Shown: piece after piece, positions 12,654 to 16,751 of the stretch
Position numbering within the stretch: position 1 is the stretch's first letter
How the letters are laid out: the number at the start of each line of letters is the position of its first letter
Assembly (NCBI GenBank): GCA_044227705.1
Contig: JBGAWE010000083.1
Location: 1 to 16,751 of the forward strand
From: JANOQP01 sp044227705
GTDB taxonomy: Bacteria; Bacteroidota; Bacteroidia; Chitinophagales; Saprospiraceae
Direction: 5' to 3'
Length of the DNA: 16,751 bases
The notes under the pieces: model-generated
Databases searched by the model: none
Seen by the model: the letters and a program-made list of their open reading frames with translations, nothing else
Told to the model about the DNA's origin: nothing
Made by a program: the position numbers and the translations under genes

Positions 12654-13649
12654 CTACCGGAACAAATCGCGGACGCGCGATGCGCCCACGCCGACGAACA
12701 TCTCCACGAAATCAGAGCCTGAAATGCTGAAAAACGGCACCGCCGCCTCACCCGCAACGGCTTTGGCCAAAAGCGTCTTCCCCGTCCCCGGCGGGCCGAC
12801 GAGCAGCACGCCCTTAGGGATTTTGCCGCCGAGGGCGGTGTACTTTTTCGGGTTTTTGAGGAAGTCGACGATTTCCATGACCTCTTCTTTCGCCTCGTCC
12901 AAACCGGCCACGTCGTGGAAGTTGATGTTGACCTTCGAGTTCTGGTCGAACAGCGTGGCCTTCGACTTGCCGATGTTGAAAAGTTGACCGCCCGGCCCGC
13001 CCGGCCCGCCGCCCACGCGACGGAGGATGAAGACCCAAATCGCCCCGAAAATCAGGATGGGGATGAGGAACGACATGATGGTGGACATCGTCGTGCGGTC
13101 GTTGTCGAACTGCACGTCGACGCGGCGGTAGACCGGCAGCTTCTCATTTATCTTGTCGAGCTTGTCCTGAAAGGCCTTCGCATCGCCAATGTTGACGGTG
13201 TAGGCGGGGAGCGGCTTTCCGAGGCGCGTCCCTTTTCGCGCTTTGTCGAAATAGGGGTGGTCGGCGAGTTTTATGACGAGTTTGCCCTCCTTGCGGGCGC
13301 CCTCCTCGTCCATCTGGTGGGCGCGGATGTACTTCGTGACGAACTCGTCCTTCGAGTTGTACTTCTCCACGATGGTATCGCGCAGGAAGACCTCGGCGAA
13401 CTCCTTGTTCACCACCGTGACGTGCTCGATGACGCCCTTGTTCGCCGCGATGGTCTCAAAGGTGCCCATCGAAATGGGTGCCTGCTCGACCGACGCGAAG
13501 CTCCACAACTGGAAGCCGATGAGGCCCAGCGCGATGAGGACGTAAATCCAGTTGAAGTTGAAGCCGCCGCCCGAACCGTCGTTGCGGGGCTGCTCGTCGG
13601 GCCGCTCATCTCGTTTCGGCTCCTCGTTTGTCTGCTTATCTTTTGCCAT
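12654..13649 (-). CDS. ftsH: FtsH N-terminal fragment (residues 1-331, ends at the internal TAG)
   Basis: If the TAG is real and not suppressed, this 331-residue product would have both membrane segments, the periplasmic domain, the first part of the AAA domain (VNINFHDVAGLDEAKEEV), Walker A and the pore loop, and would end at RVRDLFR. It lacks Walker B, the arginine fingers and the protease domain, so it could bind but not productively hydrolyse ATP. I chose the ATG at 13649 (MAKDKQTNEEPKR); the frame upstream to 13748 runs through the rsfS-ftsH hairpin and is not protein-like. Confidence 0.8.
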   Translation of the reverse strand: MAKDKQTNEEPKRDERPDEQPRNDGSGGGFNFNWIYVLIALGLIGFQLWSFASVEQAPISMGTFETIAANKGVIEHVTVVNKEFAEVFLRDTIVEKYNSKDEFVTKYIRAHQMDEEGARKEGKLVIKLADHPYFDKARKGTRLGKPLPAYTVNIGDAKAFQDKLDKINEKLPVYRRVDVQFDNDRTTMSTIMSFLIPILIFGAIWVFILRRVGGGPGGPGGQLFNIGKSKATLFDQNSKVNINFHDVAGLDEAKEEVMEIVDFLKNPKKYTALGGKIPKGVLLVGPPGTGKTLLAKAVAGEAAVPFFSISGSDFVEMFVGVGASRVRDLFR

Positions 13650-13666
13650 TCGATGGGTTGGGAAAG

Positions 13667-13699
13667 AACGTCGGAAGGGTTTGAAGCCCTTCCGACGTT
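13667..13699 (-). promoter_or_regulatory. Perfect 13-bp hairpin in the rsfS-ftsH intergenic region
   Basis: AACGTCGGAAGGG (13667-13679) and CCCTTCCGACGTT (13687-13699) pair perfectly around a 7-base loop. On the transcribed (minus) strand the hairpin ends 17 nt before the ftsH ATG and is followed by CTTTCCC, not a proper T tract. It could be a weak terminator/attenuator after rsfS or a leader structure controlling ftsH translation. Confidence 0.65.
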
Positions 13700-13757
13700 T
13701 ATTCAAAGGGTTGGAAAAATGTCCGGACAACTCGAAGTCCCTCGGCATTCACCCTGC

Positions 13758-14138
13758 TTAAAGGTTTTGGAATTCGGTCACTTTGGCGTCGCTCCACAAA
13801 TCTTCGAGCTGGTAGAACTCGCGCGTCTCCTTGTGAAAAACGTGGACCACCGTCTCGAAATAGTCCATCAAGACCCACCGCGCCCCGATGCTCCCCTCGA
13901 CGTGCAGCGGGTTGCTGTGCAGTTCCTCCTTGATTTTTCGGTGGATGCTGTCCGAGATGGCCTTGACGTGGACGTTCGAGTCGCCCTCGCAGATGATGAA
14001 AAAGTCGGCGGGCGCGTCGTGCAGTTTTCTCATGTCGAGCTTCACGATGTTCTTTCCCTTCTTGTCCTGGATGCCGTCGACGATGAGGGCGTTGAGGCGG
14101 TCGGTGGCGGTTGCCGGGGCTTTTGCTTGTTGCGTCAT
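13758..14138 (-). CDS. rsfS: Ribosome silencing factor RsfS (Iojap family)
   Basis: From the ATG at 14138 (MTQQAKAPATATDRLNALIV) this is 126 residues, normal for RsfS, which binds ribosomal protein uL14 and blocks subunit joining when nutrients are short. The family pattern is clear: DKKGKNIVKLDMRKL, then APADFFIICEGDSNVHVKAI (about residues 42-61), then GSIGARWVLMDYFETVVHVF (about 82-101), then TREFYQLEDLWSDA. Homologs usually have Y in ADYF and a Gly-Asp pair in DYGD; here FF and DYFE occur. The frame is open 46 codons upstream but that stretch is intergenic in character. It is the first gene of the minus-strand operon with ftsH and divergent from birA; the rsfS-ftsH order is common in Bacteroidota. 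Confidence 0.93.
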   Translation of the reverse strand: MTQQAKAPATATDRLNALIVDGIQDKKGKNIVKLDMRKLHDAPADFFIICEGDSNVHVKAISDSIHRKIKEELHSNPLHVEGSIGARWVLMDYFETVVHVFHKETREFYQLEDLWSDAKVTEFQNL

Positions 14139-14146
14139 TCTTTTTC

Positions 14147-14196
14147 CACAGCGATCGCTGTGTGTGGGTTGATAAAAATCACAGCACGGGGCTGTG
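14147..14196. promoter_or_regulatory. Paired CACAGC...GCTGTG dyads between rsfS and birA
   Basis: A perfect 16-bp palindrome CACAGCGATCGCTGTG occupies 14147-14162. A second dyad with the same half-sites, CACAGC at 14180-14185 and GCTGTG at 14191-14196, is separated by 5 rather than 4 bases. The dyad centres lie about 33-34 bp apart, near three helical turns, just upstream of the candidate birA promoter and of rsfS. This suggests an operator pair or interspersed palindromes; no regulator is identified. Confidence 0.5.
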
Positions 14197-14197
14197 C

Positions 14198-14205
14198 TAC
14201 TTTCG
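14198..14205 (+). promoter_or_regulatory. Candidate -7 promoter element (TACTTTCG) for birA
   Basis: TACTTTCG followed by C is identical to the element upstream of the haloperoxidase-type gene on the other strand. It places transcription start at roughly 14210, which argues against the upstream GTG at 14194 as the birA start codon. Confidence 0.5.
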
Positions 14206-14256
14206 CCCAAAGTTCCATCGCCCGGCCCGATAACCGGGAAAACCAGCAGCAGAAAT

Positions 14257-15027
14257 TTGAGCGGCTTGTCAAACACGCTTTTCGTCGGAAAGGTTTTTCA
14301 CCACCTGCCAGAGGTCGGCTCGACCAACGACTTCGCGCTCTCGCTCCTCTCCTCAAACATGAAGCCAGCCGACGGCACGGCGGTCTTCACAGCCAACCAG
14401 ACCGCCGGGCGCGGACAAATTGGCAGCCGGTGGCTCTCCGAGCCGGGCATGAACATGGCGTTGAGCATCATTTTTTATCCAATTTATTTAAAAATCGGAG
14501 ATCAATGGCTCTTGAGCGAGGCCGCCGCGCTCGCCGCATATGACGTTTTGGCAGCCGCCGAGGTCGATGATTTGAAAATCAAGTGGCCCAACGACCTCTA
14601 TGCCGGCGACAAAAAGCTCGGCGGCATCCTCATCCAAAACAGCCTTTGGTCGGGGCGAATCGAGTCGTCCGTCGTCGGCATCGGGTTGAACGTCAACCAA
14701 GTTGACTGGCCATCTGAAATCCCGAACCCGACCTCTTTGAAACTGGAGACTGGCCGCGATTTCGACCCGCACACGGTGGCTGAAAACCTCTGCGCTTGTC
14801 TCGAAAGGCGGTTTATCCAATTGAAAAACAGCACCGTCTCGCTGCGCGGGGAGTATTTGAAAAGACTGTTCCGGCTCGGCGAGTTGTCCGAATTCGAGGC
14901 AGATGGAAGGTCTTTCACAGGCAAGATTTCCGGTGTCCGCCCCGACGGCCGGTTGGTGGTTGTGGAAACGGACGGCTCCGAGTCGGTCTGGGAGGCGAAG
15001 CAGGTCAAGTTCCGGGGCGCCAAATAG
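14257..15027 (+). CDS. birA: Biotin--[acetyl-CoA-carboxylase] ligase, class I (no HTH)
   Basis: The enzyme makes biotinyl-AMP and attaches biotin to the carrier domain of biotin-dependent carboxylases. The catalytic signature is present: STND (about 22-25), TAGRGQIGSRW (biotin/ATP loop, about 49-59), KWPNDL (109-114), KLGGILIQN, GIGLNVN, and a small C-terminal SH3-like domain ending VWEAKQVKF. There is no N-terminal winged helix, so it should not repress transcription. No ATG occurs before residue 35, inside the catalytic domain, so a non-ATG start is needed: I use TTG at 14257 (LSGLSNTLFVGK, 256 residues). TTG at 14266 is equally possible, and GTG at 14194 would lie within the promoter. The adaptor gene starts 9 bp after its TAG stop, so the two are probably co-transcribed. 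Confidence 0.93.
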   Translation: MSGLSNTLFVGKVFHHLPEVGSTNDFALSLLSSNMKPADGTAVFTANQTAGRGQIGSRWLSEPGMNMALSIIFYPIYLKIGDQWLLSEAAALAAYDVLAAAEVDDLKIKWPNDLYAGDKKLGGILIQNSLWSGRIESSVVGIGLNVNQVDWPSEIPNPTSLKLETGRDFDPHTVAENLCACLERRFIQLKNSTVSLRGEYLKRLFRLGELSEFEADGRSFTGKISGVRPDGRLVVVETDGSESVWEAKQVKFRGAK

Positions 15028-15036
15028 TTTTGCCCC

Positions 15037-16095
15037 ATGAAAAACAGAATCGGCCTACTCGTCGTCGTCGCCGCGCTCGCCGCGCTCGTCTTCTGGAAGC
15101 TCCATCAGAACAAGGCGGGCCTCATAGCTAACGCCCAGTTCTCGCAGGTAGAGCGGGCCTTCGTGCCGGTCGAGGCGACGTCGCCGAGCATCGAGCCGCT
15201 CGGGACGAAGCTCTCGGCCGACGGCGTTTTCATGCCCTCGAAAGAGATGTTCGTGATTTCGGAGACCGCCGGGCGCGTCACGGAGGTCTACAAGAACCGG
15301 GGCGACCTCGTCCACGAGGGCGAGCTCCTGGTGAAAGTCGACGACGAACTCCTCCGCCTGCAAATGGCGACGGCCGAGGCCAACATCGAAAAGGGCAAGC
15401 GCGACCGCGAGCGGCTCACCAACCTCATCGAGGGCGAGGCCGTGCCGAAGAACAAAATCGAGGAGGCCGACCTCGCCATCCTCACCGCCGAGAACCTCAA
15501 GAAGACCCTCGAACGGCAGATTGCCAACACCTCCATCCGCGCCCCGATGAGCGGGTTTTTGATTTTCCGAACCGTCGAAAAAGGCGGCGTCATCGCCCCC
15601 GGCGTGCAGGTCGGGCAGATTACGAACATTGAGAAACTCCTCCTTTTCGTGAAGGTCACCGAGCGCGACATCCTCGACATCCGGCGCGGCCAGTCGGTCG
15701 GCGTGATTGCCGATGTTTACCCGAACAAGACTTTTCAGGCCAAAGTGACCAACCTCGGCGTGAAGGCCGACAACGCCTTCACCTACGACGTCGAAATAGA
15801 GGTCGAGAACTCGACGGCCTTCCCCCTCAAGGCGGGGATGCACGCGAAAGCCATCTTCGACTTCGCCAGCGGCCGCCGGGGCCTCATCGTCGACCGGCGG
15901 GCCATCGTCGGCAGCGTGCAGGACGCGTCCGTTTTTGTGGTAAAAGACTCGATTGCCTCGCTGCGAAAGGTCGGCCTCGGCCTCTCGGAAGGGAACCGCG
16001 TGGAAATCGTCAGCGGGCTGACGGCGGGCGAGCGGGTTGTTTTGACGGGCCAAATCAACCTCGTCGACGGCTCGAAGGTGAAGGTCATCGAGTAG
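15037..16095 (+). CDS. RND efflux periplasmic adaptor (HlyD/membrane fusion protein family)
   Basis: The 352-residue protein has an N-terminal membrane anchor or signal (about residues 5-20). A lipoyl half-domain SETAGRVTEVYKNRGDLVHE (75-94) is followed by an alpha-hairpin of charged heptads (about 108-164). The second lipoyl half contains IRAPMSGFL, then come a beta-barrel (about 205-275, LLLFVKVTERDI onward) and a membrane-proximal domain ending GERVVLTGQINLVDGSKVKV. Such adaptors bridge an inner-membrane RND pump and an outer-membrane TolC channel. Neither partner is in the window: birA is 9 bp upstream and the next gene is on the opposite strand. The gene's last 11 bp overlap the end of that convergent gene, and no terminator is visible. 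Substrate unknown. Confidence 0.9.
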   Translation: MKNRIGLLVVVAALAALVFWKLHQNKAGLIANAQFSQVERAFVPVEATSPSIEPLGTKLSADGVFMPSKEMFVISETAGRVTEVYKNRGDLVHEGELLVKVDDELLRLQMATAEANIEKGKRDRERLTNLIEGEAVPKNKIEEADLAILTAENLKKTLERQIANTSIRAPMSGFLIFRTVEKGGVIAPGVQVGQITNIEKLLLFVKVTERDILDIRRGQSVGVIADVYPNKTFQAKVTNLGVKADNAFTYDVEIEVENSTAFPLKAGMHAKAIFDFASGRRGLIVDRRAIVGSVQDASVFVVKDSIASLRKVGLGLSEGNRVEIVSGLTAGERVVLTGQINLVDGSKVKVIE

Positions 16096-16751
16096 CCACC
16101 GCGAGCCGCCCGGCCCAGCTCCGCCCCTCCGATTCGAGCCGGGCGGAATAAACGCCGACGGGCAGGGCCGACAAATCGAGCGAGACGGACGCGCCGCCAG
16201 TCTCCATTTTTTCAAAAAAGACCCGGCGGCCGAGCGGGTCGAAGATTTCCAAAAGGCCCTCCGCGCCGAAGTCCGTGGGGAGAGAAATCGTGGTCGCCCC
16301 GTCCCGCGCCGGGTTTGGGTAAAATGCCAAGCCGGTTTCTGCCACCCCATACTCGACGGACTCGATGGGCGAAAATGCCTCTTGGCCGTCAAGGTCGATT
16401 TGCCGAAGGCGGTAGAGATCGAGACCGGGCTGCGGGTTTTCATCGATAAAGAAATAGTCGTGCCGGTCGGTCGTCGTGCCCTGCCCGGCGACGAAGGAGA
16501 GGGCTTCCCAATGGTCGCTGCCCGCCGTCGAACGTTGGATTTCAAAGCCCCGGCAGTTTCGCTCGGAAGCGGTTTGCCAGTCGAGGCGAGCGGCGTGGCC
16601 GTTTTTAATTGCCTGGAAATCAACCAGTTCTGCCGGCAGCGGGGCGGCGATGGCGTAGCTGAAGACCATGTCCCAACTGTCGGCCGCCGGGAAGAGCTGG
16701 CAGCTCGGGCCGTGGATGAGGCCGCCGGTCTGGTAGCCGCCGCTGGTGTTG
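16085..16751 (-). CDS. T9SS cargo protein, C-terminal part (type A sorting domain), truncated by window edge
   Basis: The minus-strand frame is open from the TGA at 16087-16085 to the window edge, 221 visible residues. An ATG at 16669 lies inside the frame but is not the start: upstream codons (GGLIHGPSCQLFPAADSWD) continue the same protein without a stop. Visible order: end of an unknown domain, an FN3-like segment (LPAELVDFQA ... LDWQTASERNCRGFEIQRS ... DLYRLRQIDLDG), then a type A sorting domain starting LAFYPNPARDGATTISL and ending LPVGVYSARL ... LAVATR. The same FN3-like plus sorting-tail layout ends the large protein at 2000-8398. Such tails direct outer-membrane export by the type IX system. 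The catalytic or binding part is outside the window. It converges on the adaptor gene with an 11-bp overlap. Confidence 0.87.
   Translation of the reverse strand, partial: NTSGGYQTGGLIHGPSCQLFPAADSWDMVFSYAIAAPLPAELVDFQAIKNGHAARLDWQTASERNCRGFEIQRSTAGSDHWEALSFVAGQGTTTDRHDYFFIDENPQPGLDLYRLRQIDLDGQEAFSPIESVEYGVAETGLAFYPNPARDGATTISLPTDFGAEGLLEIFDPLGRRVFFEKMETGGASVSLDLSALPVGVYSARLESEGRSWAGRLAVATR

Larger units (their letters stand above)
11529..13649 (-). pseudogene. ftsH: ftsH, membrane AAA+ zinc protease gene interrupted by one in-frame TAG
   Basis: Read as one frame from the ATG at 13649 to the TAA at 11529, this is a full-length FtsH of 706 codon positions with a single internal stop at codon 332 (TAG, 12654-12656). 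Order: acidic/basic N-tail, first membrane segment (about 34-52), periplasmic domain, second segment (about 191-212), Gly/Pro linker, Walker A GPPGTGKT (285-292), pore loop FVEMFVGVG, the TAG, Walker B CIIFIDEID (339-347), the SRH with NRPD and LLRAGRFDR (392-409), zinc site HEAGH (508-512) and SDLD (about 583-586). FtsH degrades unassembled membrane proteins and short-lived regulators. The stop replaces the family's Gln in DLFR-Q-A(R/K)EKAPC and needs only C to T. No frameshift or other damage is visible, so this may be a very recent mutation, an error or a suppressed stop. It follows rsfS and overlies the rest of the operon. Confidence 0.9.

Noticed and set aside
12654..12656. Idea that TAG is reassigned to an amino acid throughout this genome
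   Set aside because: The genes ending at 1356, 10803, 15027 and 16095 all stop at TAG at the expected family lengths, so a global reassignment does not fit.
13720..13729. Palindrome TGTCCGGACA between rsfS and ftsH
   Set aside because: A 10-bp palindrome in GC-rich DNA is expected by chance and has no partner site or clear promoter link.
14151..14158. GCGATCGC octamer, as in the cyanobacterial HIP1 repeat
   Set aside because: Only one copy was noticed, inside a longer dyad; gene content is Bacteroidota, so a HIP1 interpretation is not supported.
12915..14543. 542-residue plus-strand open frame across ftsH and rsfS
   Set aside because: It is complementary to conserved FtsH and RsfS codons and runs into birA in a different frame; no recognisable protein pattern.
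15055..16623. 522-residue minus-strand open frame opposite the adaptor gene
   Set aside because: The adaptor on the plus strand has clear family structure; this frame is its shadow and conflicts with the T9SS cargo frame at its upstream end.

Overview
The window is a GC-rich chromosomal segment from a member of the Bacteroidota, most likely of the Saprospiria/Chitinophagia type. That placement is an inference from gene content: two genes with type IX secretion (T9SS) C-terminal domains, signal peptides cleaved before Gln, HYR-domain arrays, a lipoprotein with the 'IFTPNGDGVND' gliding-motility-type domain, a DUF4834-like protein, an rsfS-ftsH block divergent from birA, and promoter-like TAnnTTTG/TAYTTTCG elements in place of clear Shine-Dalgarno signals. 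I see no rRNA, tRNA, CRISPR array, transposase or phage gene.

Layout. 1-252 (minus): N-terminal part of a secreted lamin-tail-domain protein that runs off the left edge. 253-427: divergent intergenic region holding a 79-bp imperfect palindromic element. 428-1738 (plus): a three-gene unit of a GbsR/MarR-type regulator followed by two small, overlapping and apparently homologous membrane proteins, closed by a strong terminator. 2000-8398 (plus): a 2132-residue secreted surface protein with a beta-helix-like N-terminus, five HYR domains, an FN3 domain, an alternating repeat array and a T9SS type A sorting domain. It ends at a bidirectional terminator shared with a convergent vanadium-haloperoxidase/PAP2-type lipoprotein (8487-9824). 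Next come a 58-residue membrane protein (minus) and rnhB (plus).

10803-14138 is a minus-strand operon read rsfS, ftsH, a small T9SS-B-like lipoprotein, then a DUF4834-like protein. birA is divergent from it (plus) and is followed closely by an RND/HlyD-type adaptor gene. The right edge holds the C-terminal part of a second T9SS cargo gene (minus), whose stop codon overlaps the adaptor's end.

The most notable observation is a single in-frame TAG in ftsH (12654-12656), placed where the family normally has Gln, between Walker A and Walker B. The rest of the gene is intact. At least four neighbouring genes end in TAG, so general TAG reassignment is unlikely. A recent nonsense mutation, a sequence error or local suppression must be distinguished experimentally. 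Other points worth following are the tandem homologous membrane pair under a GbsR-like regulator, a four-cysteine module repeated three times in the large surface protein, paired CACAGC/GCTGTG dyads between rsfS and birA, and a perfect 13-bp hairpin just upstream of ftsH. I do not see an obviously new defence or mobile system.
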